The notes: generated by a model from the sequence alone, not told the origin. Counted from the first letter of the stretch, positions 45,819 through 55,229 are shown. The stretch: DNA of 64,000 nucleotides from Pseudovibrio sp. M1P-2-3 (GCF_031501865.1 NZ_JARRCW010000001.1:939001-1003000), one strand, 5' to 3'. Numbers and translations are program-made.

Positions 45819-46855
45819 GCTCCGTTCTCATCGTAACAGACGCTTGGAAACCTCAGGTAAACGGCGTTGTTCATAGTCTGGAAAGGCTGGGGCTTGAACT
45901 ACGTAAAATGGGCAAGCGTACCGAGTTTCTGACGCCCCAGAACTTTACGCACTTGCCAATGCCTTCTTATCCCGAAATAAGGCTCAGCCTCGCGGCCCCG
46001 GCATCTGTGCGCAGGAGTGTTGAAAACTTCAACTGCGATTATCTTCATATTGCTACCGAGGGGCCTCTGGGCTGGTTTGCCAGACAGGCCGCCTTAAAGA
46101 TGGAATTGAGTTTCACGACCAGTTACCATACGCGCTTTCCAGAGTATGTACGTGCGCGAGCACCAGTTCCGTTGCAGTGGTCATATGCATGGCTGCGGAA
46201 TTTTCACAATGCTGCTTCAGCGTGTATGGTCGCGACCAAGTCTTTGGAAGATGATCTGAGGGAAAGAGGGTTTCACAACCTGGTCCGCTGGTCTCGTGGG
46301 GTTGATGGCGAGCAATTTAAGCCGTGTTCCAGCAATGTGTATGATGGCTTGAAAGGCCCCATATTTCTTTATGTTGGCCGTGTGGCCGTTGAAAAAAATA
46401 TTGAGACATTTCTTGAGCTTGATCTGCCAGGAACAAAAGTGGTCGTGGGTGGTGGTCCGCGGCTGCAACAGCTTCAATCTGCATACCCTGCGGTAGTTTT
46501 TAAAGGTCCCCTTACTGGATGGGCGTTGGTGGAGCATTATGCGGGGGCAAGTGTTTTTGTTTTCCCGAGCAAAACCGATACATTTGGAAACGTGATTTTG
46601 GAAGCCTTGGCCTGTGGAACTCCAGTCGCCGCATATCCCGTTATGGGTCCCAAAGATATTTTGGGAGGAAATCAGGCGGGTATTCTCTCGCAGAATCTGG
46701 AGGAGGCCGCAATCGCAGCCCTGAAGTTGGATGGTGACTATTGTCGGAAGTTTGCTCAAACGTTTTCTTGGGAAGCCAGCGCCCATCGATTTTGGAAAAA
46801 TGTTACAGTAAAAGGCAAGTTGGAACATACCATTAGGGTAAACGGGAGCGTCTAG
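45815..46855 (+). CDS. GT4-family glycosyltransferase
   Basis: 346 residues. N-terminal domain starts VLIVTDAWKPQVNGVVHSLERL, the pattern of mannosyl/glucosyl transferases acting on lipids; the C-terminal donor-binding domain has YVGRVAVEKNIETFLEL, GGGPRLQQL and the E-x7-E motif region FPSKTDTFGNVILEALACGTPVAA. It likely transfers a sugar from a nucleotide donor to a membrane lipid acceptor. Overlaps the metallophosphoesterase gene by four bases, so the two are a functional pair. No membrane helix. Confidence 0.88.
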   Translation: MSSVLIVTDAWKPQVNGVVHSLERLGLELRKMGKRTEFLTPQNFTHLPMPSYPEIRLSLAAPASVRRSVENFNCDYLHIATEGPLGWFARQAALKMELSFTTSYHTRFPEYVRARAPVPLQWSYAWLRNFHNAASACMVATKSLEDDLRERGFHNLVRWSRGVDGEQFKPCSSNVYDGLKGPIFLYVGRVAVEKNIETFLELDLPGTKVVVGGGPRLQQLQSAYPAVVFKGPLTGWALVEHYAGASVFVFPSKTDTFGNVILEALACGTPVAAYPVMGPKDILGGNQAGILSQNLEEAAIAALKLDGDYCRKFAQTFSWEASAHRFWKNVTVKGKLEHTIRVNGSV

Positions 46856-46942
46856 ATACTTGGAATATATTGACCTTCTTTTTTGAGGATCATAGGGTAT
46901 ACAATTGTTTTTCGACAACCCTTTCAACTCTCAAGAGAGTCC

Positions 46943-47944
46943 ATGTCACATTCCCTTGCTCGTACTCGCGCTCCTGGTTTCAAACAAATAAAGGCAGCGG
47001 CAAAACGCATTGAAAGCCATGCTGTAAAAACCCCGCTGCTGAGCTTTCCGGTTTTGAATGACAGGGTTGGGGGGACAGTCCTCATCAAGCCGGAAAGTCT
47101 ACAAAGAACGGGCAGCTTCAAGTTTCGCGGAGCGTTTAACCGGCTTTTACAAATACCGGAGCAACAGCGTGCTAAGGGAGTTATCGCCTGCTCTTCAGGA
47201 AACCATGCGCAAGGTGTTGCAGCCGCCGCAAAACTGCTGGGCATCAATGCGAAAATTATTATGCCCTCCGACGCGCCAGCCATAAAAGTTCAGCGTACAA
47301 AGTCATTTGGTGCGCAAGTCATCCTCTATGACAGGGCAGGTGCAGACAGAGATGCCCTGTTACTCGACCTCAGGGAAGAAACGGGTGCAACACTTGTCCA
47401 CCCCTATGAGGACCCCGAAGTAATCGCGGGGCAGGGGACTGTGGGACTTGAGATTGCCCAACAGGCAGAAGCAATGGGATATAAACCGGATGCTGTCATC
47501 GTGTGCACAGGCGGTGGTGGGCTTTCCAGTGGAATTGCCATTGCTTTTAAAGAGCTCTTGCCTGCCTGTGAGTTTTACACCTGTGAACCTGTCGGGTTTG
47601 ATGATGTTGCCCGCTCCGTTTTGGCCCAAAAACGTGTTTCCAACGCACACCTTTCCGGTTCCATATGTGATGCAGTTCTCACGCCAACTCCGGGGGAAAT
47701 TGCTTTTTCTGTCCTGCGTTCACAGGTTACCAAGGGCTTAGTTGTGAGTGATGATGAGGCTTTGGCGGCCATTGCCTTTGCCTTTAATGAACTAAAACTG
47801 GTTGTCGAGCCGGGAGGTGCAGTGGCACTGGCGGCGATTTTGGCAGGGCGCTTGGATTTGAATGGACGAACGGTAGCCCTGACTATATCGGGGGGTAATG
47901 TGGAGGGAAGTGTGATGGCACGAGCGCTCGAGAATTTCTCTTAG
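46943..47944 (+). CDS. PLP-dependent serine/threonine dehydratase
   Basis: 333 residues from ATG 46943 (AAGAGAG upstream; the longer frame to 46883 has no support). The PLP lysine lies in GSFKFRGAFN, the phosphate loop is GGGGLSSGIA, and SSGNHAQGVA is the substrate loop. The length lacks a C-terminal regulatory ACT domain, so this is the catabolic type: threonine or serine dehydratase, serine racemase, or threo-3-hydroxyaspartate dehydratase. Sequence alone does not separate these. Followed by a terminator-like hairpin and an MFS transporter gene. Confidence 0.87.
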   Translation: MSHSLARTRAPGFKQIKAAAKRIESHAVKTPLLSFPVLNDRVGGTVLIKPESLQRTGSFKFRGAFNRLLQIPEQQRAKGVIACSSGNHAQGVAAAAKLLGINAKIIMPSDAPAIKVQRTKSFGAQVILYDRAGADRDALLLDLREETGATLVHPYEDPEVIAGQGTVGLEIAQQAEAMGYKPDAVIVCTGGGGLSSGIAIAFKELLPACEFYTCEPVGFDDVARSVLAQKRVSNAHLSGSICDAVLTPTPGEIAFSVLRSQVTKGLVVSDDEALAAIAFAFNELKLVVEPGGAVALAAILAGRLDLNGRTVALTISGGNVEGSVMARALENFS

Positions 47945-47988
47945 GTGCGATTTGCTTTTCCGCTTGCTCTCTAGGTTATCCGTGGTAA

Positions 47989-48016
47989 GGGGGAGCAGGT
48001 TTTACTGCTCCTTTGG
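47989..48016 (+). terminator. Terminator-like hairpin after the dehydratase gene
   Basis: GGGAGCAG (47991-47998) and CTGCTCC (48005-48011) around a GTTTTA loop, followed by TTT GGG TTTT. Forty-five bases after the stop. The T-tract is broken, so termination may be partial. Confidence 0.55.
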
Positions 48017-48044
48017 GTTTTAAAAATTAACAGGAATTTTGGGT

Positions 48045-49226
48045 ATGGCCTCAGCGGCGTCTTCCGGTTCAAGCCGATGGTTAACCGTCGGTGTTAGCCT
48101 AATCTTTGCAAGTTACTTTTTCGGCTTCGGGCTATTTCTTCCCTTTTTTCCGGTTTTTCTGGAGCAAGCGTCCTTTACACCGGTACAAATAGCGCTGTTT
48201 GTTGCCATTCCAAATATAGTAAAAGTGGTGGCAACGCCTGTAGCTACAGCTCTCTCTGACCGGGCTGGTCGGCGCAGACATTCCATGGCGATCTATGGTT
48301 TAACATGCGCGGTGGCTTTTCTTTCCCTACTGTTCTTGGAGGGGTACTGGTCAATTCTCGCGGTAGTCCTCCTTCTCTCCGTTGCTATTGCGCCGCTTCA
48401 GCCTTTATCCGATGCCTATGCATATGAGGCGGTCAAGCATCAGGGGATCAACTATGGCTTTACACGCTCTTGGGGATCTGCTGCTTTTATCGGAGCCACC
48501 ACGTTTGGAGGGTGGTATCTTGGTGTTTTCTCGGCCAAGGGACTTCAGTTTTTCACGGCAATTGGCTTTATCGCTATGGCAGCGGTTGCGCTCCTAAGTC
48601 CTGGCATGCCCTCCGAAAACGGAGGAGAGAAAAAGATAAGCCCTTGGAAGACAGAGGAATTCAAGAGCTTTGGTCTCCATAGTATCCTTCTGGCAGCAGG
48701 GCTTATTTTGGGAAGTATGGCAGCTCTTTACAGTTTTGGCAGCCTTTACTGGATCGAGCACGGTGTGGCTGACGACGTTGTGGGTCTCCTGTGGTCATTT
48801 GGAGTAATCTCCGAAATTGTTGTGTTTTTGTTGGGAGCTGCTTTAGTTTCCCGTCTTGGCTCCCTGCCGCTCATTCTTATTGGTGGCCTTGCAGCTATGG
48901 TTCGATGGGTGGTGTTTCCTCAAGCTCTCGAGATTCCCCATGCGTTTGCCCTTCAGGCGCTTCACGGTGCAAGTTTTGGCATGGTCCATATTGGTCTAAT
49001 GGCATTTCTTGCTGACAAAGTTCCCTCTAAAACCCTCGGAAGTGTTCAGGGCCTTGCGGGAATGTATATCGGCATCGTTTTGGGGGGCTCAGGTCTTCTG
49101 GCCGGCTGGCTTTATGAAATCAACCCAGCCTATGCATTTTATGCAATGACTGTTGTCGCCTGTGCTGGTTTGCTGGTGCTCTTTTCAATGTGGTCCAAAA
49201 TTAGCCGCTTGAAATCAGCTTTCTAG
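48045..49226 (+). CDS. MFS transporter (PPP/HcaT-like family)
   Basis: 393 residues from ATG 48045 (AGGA nine bases before; a TTG at 48039 would add two). Twelve hydrophobic helices, with the FFPVFL start and the LSDRAGRRR loop between helices 2 and 3 (basic MFS motif A), and RSWGSAAFIGATTFG in helix 5. The pattern fits the 3-phenylpropionic acid/nucleoside-permease-like branch (HcaT). The actual substrate is not known and the neighbouring genes do not specify it. Confidence 0.83.
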   Translation: MASAASSGSSRWLTVGVSLIFASYFFGFGLFLPFFPVFLEQASFTPVQIALFVAIPNIVKVVATPVATALSDRAGRRRHSMAIYGLTCAVAFLSLLFLEGYWSILAVVLLLSVAIAPLQPLSDAYAYEAVKHQGINYGFTRSWGSAAFIGATTFGGWYLGVFSAKGLQFFTAIGFIAMAAVALLSPGMPSENGGEKKISPWKTEEFKSFGLHSILLAAGLILGSMAALYSFGSLYWIEHGVADDVVGLLWSFGVISEIVVFLLGAALVSRLGSLPLILIGGLAAMVRWVVFPQALEIPHAFALQALHGASFGMVHIGLMAFLADKVPSKTLGSVQGLAGMYIGIVLGGSGLLAGWLYEINPAYAFYAMTVVACAGLLVLFSMWSKISRLKSAF

Positions 49227-49251
49227 CAACTTGAAGCATGATGCACCTCAC

Positions 49252-50235
49252 TTACCCCCACAGATGCGGGGAAGGGGGATGCATCAGGCTTCCTTCAAAG
49301 TGGAAGCCATTGGCTCTGTCTTCGCTCAGTAGTAAAGGGCCATCAAGGTCCACATAATCAGCTTTCTGTGCAAGCATAAATGCAGGGGCCATAGCCAGAG
49401 AGGAGCCCAGCATACAGCCCACCATGGTAGTAAAGCCCATAGATTTTGCATCGGCCATCAGCTTGAGTGCTTCGGTAAGACCTCCGGTTTTATCCAGTTT
49501 GATGTTTACTGCAGAGTACCGGCTTTTGAGCATGGGTAAATCAGCGGATGTATGCAGGCTTTCATCGGCACAAATTGGCACCAAATGTTCTATGTTCGCC
49601 AGAATATGGTCCTCTCCAGCCGGAAGAGGCTGCTCTATAAGGCCAACTCCGGCCTCCTGACAGGCCCGCATGTTTTCATGAAGGGTTTGTTCGCACCAAG
49701 CCTCATTGGCGTCCACGATCAAGTTGCTTTTGGGGGCAGCGCTGCGAACAGCTTTTATGCGCTCGCCATCATCATCTCCGGCCAGTTTAACTTTAAGCAA
49801 TGGCCGGTGGGCAGCTTTAGCCGCATCCTCGCCCATTTTCTGAGGAGAGCCAACCGAAATGGTAAAAGCAGTTACAACAGGCTTAAGGGGATCAAGACCG
49901 AGAAGCGAGGCGACGCTGGTGCCGCTTTGCTTGGCTTGAAGGTCCCACAATGCAGCGTCCAGTGCAAAGCGTGCGGCACCAGCCGGCATTAGCTCTTGCA
50001 ACGACAAACGACCAAGGCCACTGGAGAGTTTGGAGGCCATATTCTGGATTGAAGCGCAAACTCCCTCAACACTTTCTCCATAGCGGGGATAGGGAATGCA
50101 TTCCCCGTAGCCTCTGTAAGGGCCCTCGGAGAGGGTAACTTCTACCACATGCGCATGGGTACGGCGGCCGCGCGCTATAGCGAACCCGCCAGCTATATGA
50201 AATTCTCGTGGTTTAACGTTTAATTTCAAGGTCAT
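49252..50235 (-). CDS. dgcA: Enolase-superfamily racemase/epimerase (DgcA-like; formerly dipeptide epimerase)
   Basis: 327 residues. Muconate-lactonising subgroup of the enolase superfamily: catalytic Lys in LKVKL, metal ligands in LIVDANEAW, LIEQPLP and ICADESL, and the second catalytic Lys in VNIKLDKTGGLTEA. Commonly annotated as L-Ala-D/L-Glu epimerase. Because it overlaps a DUF1611 gene by four bases (50232-50235), the better call is DgcA, the N-acetyl-glutamate racemase of a D-glutamate catabolic pair described in marine bacteria. This assignment leans on gene context. Confidence 0.82.
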   Translation of the reverse strand: MTLKLNVKPREFHIAGGFAIARGRRTHAHVVEVTLSEGPYRGYGECIPYPRYGESVEGVCASIQNMASKLSSGLGRLSLQELMPAGAARFALDAALWDLQAKQSGTSVASLLGLDPLKPVVTAFTISVGSPQKMGEDAAKAAHRPLLKVKLAGDDDGERIKAVRSAAPKSNLIVDANEAWCEQTLHENMRACQEAGVGLIEQPLPAGEDHILANIEHLVPICADESLHTSADLPMLKSRYSAVNIKLDKTGGLTEALKLMADAKSMGFTTMVGCMLGSSLAMAPAFMLAQKADYVDLDGPLLLSEDRANGFHFEGSLMHPPSPHLWG

Positions 50236-51245
50236 GTTGGTCCAAATTCCTTGGTCAAAATATCAATAAAAGGCTCTACGCCGTAGCGCAGGGGATCTGT
50301 GATTGGCAGAGATAATTCATGGTGGAGGCTGAGCAGGTAATCCTGTGCACTCTCTTCCTCTAAATTTTCAGTATTAACAGAAATGCCAATACACTTGATC
50401 AAAGGGTTTGTAAGCTTCCCATGAAGGAGTGTTGCATCAATAATTTGCCGAACAGTGGGTACTGGGGTGGATACCCCGCGCATGGTACGCCGTGTCGGTT
50501 CATGACATACGATAAACGCATCGGGCTGGGTGCCATGGAGAAGGCCAAGGCTAACGCCTGCGAACGAGGGGTGATAAAGAGAACCTTGTCCCTCAACAAT
50601 ATACCAGTGATTGGAGCAGGCATCCGGTGTCAGCCACTCCGCTGCACCCGATAAAAAGTCGGATACAACTGCATCCAGCGCCAAGCCCTGTCCGGCAATA
50701 AGAATTCCCGTTTGTCCGGTTGCAACAAAGTCCGCATCATGCCCACGCTCGCGCAAGGCGGCTTCAAGAGCAAGAGCTGTGAACTTTTTTCCGGTTGAAC
50801 AATCGGTCCCGACAGTCAGAAGACGTCTTCCCCTACGCTTTTCTCCCTTTCCCGTTTCAAAAGTGCGTTCACAGTGGCGTAAATTGAAGAGTTGCCGGTT
50901 ATTGCGTTTGGCTGCCTCCTCAATTCTTGGAGTTTCTTCTAGTTTAACGTGTAGACCACTGGCGACATTGAGGCCTGCATCCAGAGCTTCGACCACCGTT
51001 TCAATCCAGTGATCAGGCAAAAATCCCCCTGCATTCACGCAGCCTATCACGAGGGTTTTTGCCTCTTTGCTTACTGCCTCCCTAAGAGTGATATCCGGGA
51101 ACCCCGTATCAGCTTTACATCCCGTTAAGCGCAGCTGCCCCACACACCAGTGGGGGCGCCATTGCACCACTCCTTGAGCAGTTTTTATGGCGAGGTTGTC
51201 TTGGGCATCACCAAGAAAAAGAAGGAAAGGCGGTTTAATTTGCAT
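50232..51245 (-). CDS. dgcN: DUF1611 protein (DgcN-like D-glutamate N-acetyltransferase)
   Basis: 337 residues from ATG 51245 (GGGGATTTGAAT before it; the longer frame to 51338 is unsupported). P-loop-like GTDCSTGKKFTALAL, then GQTGILIAGQGLALDAVVSD, the VEGQGSLYHPSFAGVSLGLL segment and FIVCHEPTRR are hallmarks of the DUF1611 family as I know it. The member DgcN acetylates D-glutamate; DgcA then racemises N-acetyl-D-glutamate. The overlap with the epimerase gene supports the pair. The intergenic space to the Mla operon on the other strand (112 bases) must hold both promoters. Confidence 0.8.
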   Translation of the reverse strand: MQIKPPFLLFLGDAQDNLAIKTAQGVVQWRPHWCVGQLRLTGCKADTGFPDITLREAVSKEAKTLVIGCVNAGGFLPDHWIETVVEALDAGLNVASGLHVKLEETPRIEEAAKRNNRQLFNLRHCERTFETGKGEKRRGRRLLTVGTDCSTGKKFTALALEAALRERGHDADFVATGQTGILIAGQGLALDAVVSDFLSGAAEWLTPDACSNHWYIVEGQGSLYHPSFAGVSLGLLHGTQPDAFIVCHEPTRRTMRGVSTPVPTVRQIIDATLLHGKLTNPLIKCIGISVNTENLEEESAQDYLLSLHHELSLPITDPLRYGVEPFIDILTKEFGPT

Positions 51246-51357
51246 ATTCAAATCCCCAGAATTAACGGAGGGAGGAGCGGCTTCACTGGACCTTACGGTA
51301 CTTGACACGTTATAGGGTAGATAACTTCGAGGGTACAAGGGGCATAGGATTCGAAAG

Positions 51358-52506
51358 ATGGATGTTCACGTCCTGCCAGATCGACCAGATGCCACACTCA
51401 TGCAGCAGGCAGAAAAAAATGTGATTGCACTATCCGGCGGTTGGGTGGTTGCATGGGGAGAAGTTTGCGAGGCTCTGGTCAACAGGTTCACAGCCTTGGA
51501 CCCTGGAAAGGATCTGGTCTTAGATCTGTCCAAAGTCTCTTTGATTGATACCTCGGGAGCATGGCTGTTCAACCGGTTGGTGCATTTGGGTAAAGAGCGG
51601 GGCTGCACTGTCGAGATCTCGGGGGCAAATCCCAAATACCTTGAATTGATGAAGGCCATCAGCAAAGCGGAAGGCCAGATCTTTATCCAGCCGAAAAAGC
51701 GTCTGGGTTTCGTTGATATGCTGGAAATACTGGGGCAACGAACCCGCAGTGCTGCACTGGATTTTGTAAGCCTTATTTCTATTCTTGGGGGACTTGCAAC
51801 TGTTCTTGTCGCAGTTCTTGCCAAACCAAGCCGCATCAGGCCAGTCTCCATAGCGGTGCAGTTCCAGCGCTGCTGCATTGGGGCTGTCCCGATTATCATG
51901 CTGATGAGCTTTTTGATTGGCGGCATTATAGCCCAGCAGGGTGGGTTTTACCTCAAACAGTTTGGGGCGGATATCTTTGTCGTAGACTTGAGCGGTATTC
52001 TGGTCCTACGAGAAATTGGGGTGATCTTGACCGCTATTATGGTGGCAGGCCGCTCCGGTTCGGCTTTTACAGCAGAACTAGGCTCCATGAAAATGCGAGA
52101 AGAAATCGACGCATTGCGAACCATGGGGCTAAGAGTGACAGAAGTCTTGGTTTTACCCCGTCTTTTGGCATTAATGGTTGGACTGCCCATACTGGTTTTT
52201 CTTGCAAATATTGCCGCTCTTATCGGGGCTGGGCTGGTATGCTGGTGGTATTTGGGCATCACACCAACCTCCTATATGACACAGTTGCAAATTGCCATAA
52301 CTCCAGAAACTCTGATGGTCGGGTTGGTCAAAGCCCCCTTTATGGCTCTCATCATCGGCCTGATTGCGTGCATAGAAGGCATGAAAACTGATGGCTCCTC
52401 GGAATCGCTGGGCATCCACACCACCTTGTCCGTGGTAAAGGCAATCTTCCTCGTGATTGTGGTCGATGGGGCGTTTGCGATCTTCTTCGCTTCCGTGGGA
52501 GTGTGA
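51358..52506 (+). CDS. mlaE: Mla-type lipid ABC transporter permease with fused STAS domain (MlaB-MlaE)
   Basis: 382 residues. An N-terminal STAS domain (about 20-110; VLDLSKVSLIDTSGAWLF) is fused to a MlaE permease (from about 150; GGIIAQQGGFYLKQFGA, REIGVILTAIMVAGRSGSAFTAELG, VLPRLLALMVGLPILVFLA). It forms the inner-membrane core of a transporter moving phospholipids between membranes. In E. coli MlaB is a separate protein; the fusion is common in alphaproteobacteria. AGGATTCGAAAG precedes ATG 51358. First gene of a four-gene operon to 55897. Confidence 0.93.
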   Translation: MDVHVLPDRPDATLMQQAEKNVIALSGGWVVAWGEVCEALVNRFTALDPGKDLVLDLSKVSLIDTSGAWLFNRLVHLGKERGCTVEISGANPKYLELMKAISKAEGQIFIQPKKRLGFVDMLEILGQRTRSAALDFVSLISILGGLATVLVAVLAKPSRIRPVSIAVQFQRCCIGAVPIIMLMSFLIGGIIAQQGGFYLKQFGADIFVVDLSGILVLREIGVILTAIMVAGRSGSAFTAELGSMKMREEIDALRTMGLRVTEVLVLPRLLALMVGLPILVFLANIAALIGAGLVCWWYLGITPTSYMTQLQIAITPETLMVGLVKAPFMALIIGLIACIEGMKTDGSSESLGIHTTLSVVKAIFLVIVVDGAFAIFFASVGV

Positions 52507-52508
52507 GG

Positions 52509-53276
52509 ATGAACAAAGTACCACAGGACATTATCCTGCAGGCTAAAGATGTTACCGTCGGGTTTGGAAATAAAATTGTTCTCGATAAATTAAATCTTCA
52601 AGTCTTTCGAGGTGAAATTCTTGGGTTTGTTGGAGGTTCGGGGCAGGGAAAGTCTGTCTTGATGCGCACCATCCTTGGCTTGAACCAGAAGCAAGGGGGA
52701 ACAATTGAGGTATTTGGCGAAGACCTTGGAAAAATCAGCGATCGGCAACGAGCGCTGATTGAGCGTCGTTGGGGTGTGTTGTTCCAGCAAGGCGCGTTGT
52801 TTTCATCGCTTACAGTCAAACAGAATATACAGGTTCCCATGCGTGAACATTTGCATCTTTCGCAAGGTTTTATGGATGAACTTGCCCTTTTAAAAATCGA
52901 AATGGTTGGCTTGCCGAGAGATTCTGCGGACAAATATCCCTCGGAACTGTCAGGCGGCATGATTAAAAGAGCGTCCCTTGCCAGAGCTTTGTCCCTAGAC
53001 CCGGAAATTGTATTTCTGGACGAACCAACATCAGGTCTTGATCCGATAGGGGCGGCGGAGTTTGACGCTTTAATCGCCCAGCTCAAGGAAACGTTGGGGC
53101 TCACGGTCTATATGGTGACCCATGATCTGGATAGCTTGCATACCGTGTGTGACAGGATTGCTGTTCTTGCAGAAAAGCGGGTTCTGGTGGCCGGTACGAT
53201 TGATGATATGTTGCGCTGTGAACACCCTTGGGTACAGGCGTACTTTAAAGGCACGCGGGCACTACGGCGGGCGTGA
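52509..53276 (+). CDS. mlaF: Mla-type lipid ABC transporter ATPase (MlaF)
   Basis: 255 residues from ATG 52509, two bases after the permease stop, with GGGAG as ribosome site; an in-frame GTG at 52503 is the alternative. Walker A GGSGQGKSVLM, signature LSGGMIKRASLARAL, Walker B IVFLDEPTSGLDP and switch histidine VTHDL are intact. The glutamine in the Walker A and the GGM signature are typical of the MlaF/Ttg2A group. Powers lipid transport by the MlaE permease and MlaD protein. Confidence 0.94.
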   Translation: MNKVPQDIILQAKDVTVGFGNKIVLDKLNLQVFRGEILGFVGGSGQGKSVLMRTILGLNQKQGGTIEVFGEDLGKISDRQRALIERRWGVLFQQGALFSSLTVKQNIQVPMREHLHLSQGFMDELALLKIEMVGLPRDSADKYPSELSGGMIKRASLARALSLDPEIVFLDEPTSGLDPIGAAEFDALIAQLKETLGLTVYMVTHDLDSLHTVCDRIAVLAEKRVLVAGTIDDMLRCEHPWVQAYFKGTRALRRA

Positions 53277-53288
53277 GGAGAAAAGAGC

Positions 53289-55229
53289 ATGGAAACCCGT
53301 GCAAATAATATTGCTATTGGGGCATTCGTTCTTGCAGTTGTTGCCGTGGCGTTTGTTTTTGTATTCTGGCTTTTAACCGGTACGGAACGGACCAGCCGCA
53401 AAGACATTACGATTGTTTTTCCAGGAGCTGTCACCGGTCTGCCAAAAGGTGGGCAAGTCCTGTTCAATGGGATCAAAGTTGGAGAGGTTTCCGATTTAAC
53501 CTTTGACCCCCAAAATCCGAAGCTGGTTGTTGCGACTGTTCGGGTTGATGCCCATACGCCCCTGAGACGAGATACCAAAGCTTCCCTCGGATTTACTGGG
53601 CTGACTGGCGTCGCCTATGTGGATTTGCATGGTGGATCGGCAAATTCTCCTCCCTTATTTACGGCGGGCTCAAAAAGCAGACCGGTTATTTATGCCAGCC
53701 GCTCCCAGTTTGAGGATCTGCTTGAGGGCGCCAAGGAGATTTTACAAAAAACAGATACGACTTTGACGGCCATCGAGAAGGTTGTAACAGCTTCAGCGCC
53801 AAAAATTGAAGAAACCATTAGCAACGTAGAGAAGTTCTCAGAGGCTCTTGCCAATAACTCTGAAGGGCTGTCACAATTTATGTCGGGAATTTCTCAAACG
53901 GCAAAAGCGATCACGGGGCTTTCTGGCCGTATTGGGGCTCTGGTTCAGCGTGGCGAACAACTGCTTGCACAGGTGCCAGCCAATAAGTTGGGCCAGATCG
54001 TGGACAATGTTGATACGCTCACCGCTGAGCTTGCAAAGGCAGCAGAAGAGGCACCGCAAATTGTTGCAGCGGCTCAAGAAACCGCAGATAATTTAATTAC
54101 CTTTTCGAAGGGGTTAAACTCCAGCTTGAGTGAAGTAGACCGTGTCGTCGGTGCATTGAACCCCGAAGATATAAGTAAGACCGTCAAAGGGGCGGCAGAC
54201 GTTGCGGGTGTATTGAGCGAGCGCAAGCAGGATATAAGCCAGATGCTGGCCTCCGCTGCCAATGTTACCAAGAATGCGGATACAATCTCGCAAGAGCTGG
54301 TGAATAATAAAGAGGCGATCAACACAATTGTAGGAAATGTGCTCAGTGCGTCTGAAGGCATAAAAACGGGTACGGATAACCTCAATAAAGTTATTGCGTC
54401 AGTTGACCCTGCCAAAGTCTCCACAATCGTGACAAATGTAGACGACCTGTCTCAAACCTTCGCCGATAAGGGGCAGGCAATTTCAGATGGGATTGATGCA
54501 GCGGCTTCTGCTGCCAAAAATATCAACAGTGTTTCGCAAACAGTGGCGAGCAGAAATCAGGATATTGATTTATTCATCTCAAATGCCACACAAATCAGCA
54601 CAAGTTTGAATGCCGCATCCGCCGACCTTCAGGTGACCATGCAAGATGCCTCGGACTTTTTAGATAGCGCCGAACAGCTGATAAATGCGATAGACCCCCA
54701 GAAGGTTGCCAATGTGGTAGGTGCAGCGGAAAAAGTTGCTACCACAATCGCCGGTAAGGCGCCAGAAATAGGCAAAGGGCTGGATGATGCAGCAAAAGCT
54801 GCAGGGAACTTCAATCAGATGAGTGCAAATCTGAATGCTCAGACCGCGAATGTGGATGAAATTATTACGCAAGGCAAAGCCATTGCCAAGAATTTGAATG
54901 CAGCTTCTGTTCGCGTCAACGGTATTTTGGATAAAGTGGATTCCTTTACAGAAGGGGAGAGCGGTCAGGGGTTGATTAGTGAGGCAACCGCGGCGGCCAA
55001 GGCTATCCGCATTACAGCAGACGCCTTTGCAAAACGTGCAGAGCCCATGTCGGAGAACCTGTTGAAGTTCAGCCAACAAGGCAGTTCGGATTTCACTGCG
55101 GCCATGCAGCAACTTAGTCGAACTCTTGTTGAAATCCAACGAGCTGTTGCAAACTTCGACAGGAGCCCAAACCGGGTTATCTTCGGCGGATCTGACACAC
55201 CTGTCTTTAATGGTGCACAGAGGCGCTGA
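53289..55229 (+). CDS. mlaD: MCE-domain lipid-transport protein (MlaD-like) with long helical repeat tail
   Basis: 646 residues, several times longer than E. coli MlaD (about 180). One membrane helix (about 9-30) is followed by one MCE domain (about 38-115; GLPKGGQVLFNGIKVGEV and TGLTGVAYVDLHGG). The rest is almost purely helical, low in aromatics, with a recurring [ND]P-x-K/D-[IV] phrase at about residues 227, 288, 370 and 466 (VPANKL, NPEDIS, DPAKVS, DPQKVA). The tail should form a long alpha-helical barrel or needle, as in PqiB/LetB-related proteins, spanning part of the periplasm. It lies 12 bases after mlaF. Confidence 0.88.
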   Translation: METRANNIAIGAFVLAVVAVAFVFVFWLLTGTERTSRKDITIVFPGAVTGLPKGGQVLFNGIKVGEVSDLTFDPQNPKLVVATVRVDAHTPLRRDTKASLGFTGLTGVAYVDLHGGSANSPPLFTAGSKSRPVIYASRSQFEDLLEGAKEILQKTDTTLTAIEKVVTASAPKIEETISNVEKFSEALANNSEGLSQFMSGISQTAKAITGLSGRIGALVQRGEQLLAQVPANKLGQIVDNVDTLTAELAKAAEEAPQIVAAAQETADNLITFSKGLNSSLSEVDRVVGALNPEDISKTVKGAADVAGVLSERKQDISQMLASAANVTKNADTISQELVNNKEAINTIVGNVLSASEGIKTGTDNLNKVIASVDPAKVSTIVTNVDDLSQTFADKGQAISDGIDAAASAAKNINSVSQTVASRNQDIDLFISNATQISTSLNAASADLQVTMQDASDFLDSAEQLINAIDPQKVANVVGAAEKVATTIAGKAPEIGKGLDDAAKAAGNFNQMSANLNAQTANVDEIITQGKAIAKNLNAASVRVNGILDKVDSFTEGESGQGLISEATAAAKAIRITADAFAKRAEPMSENLLKFSQQGSSDFTAAMQQLSRTLVEIQRAVANFDRSPNRVIFGGSDTPVFNGAQRR

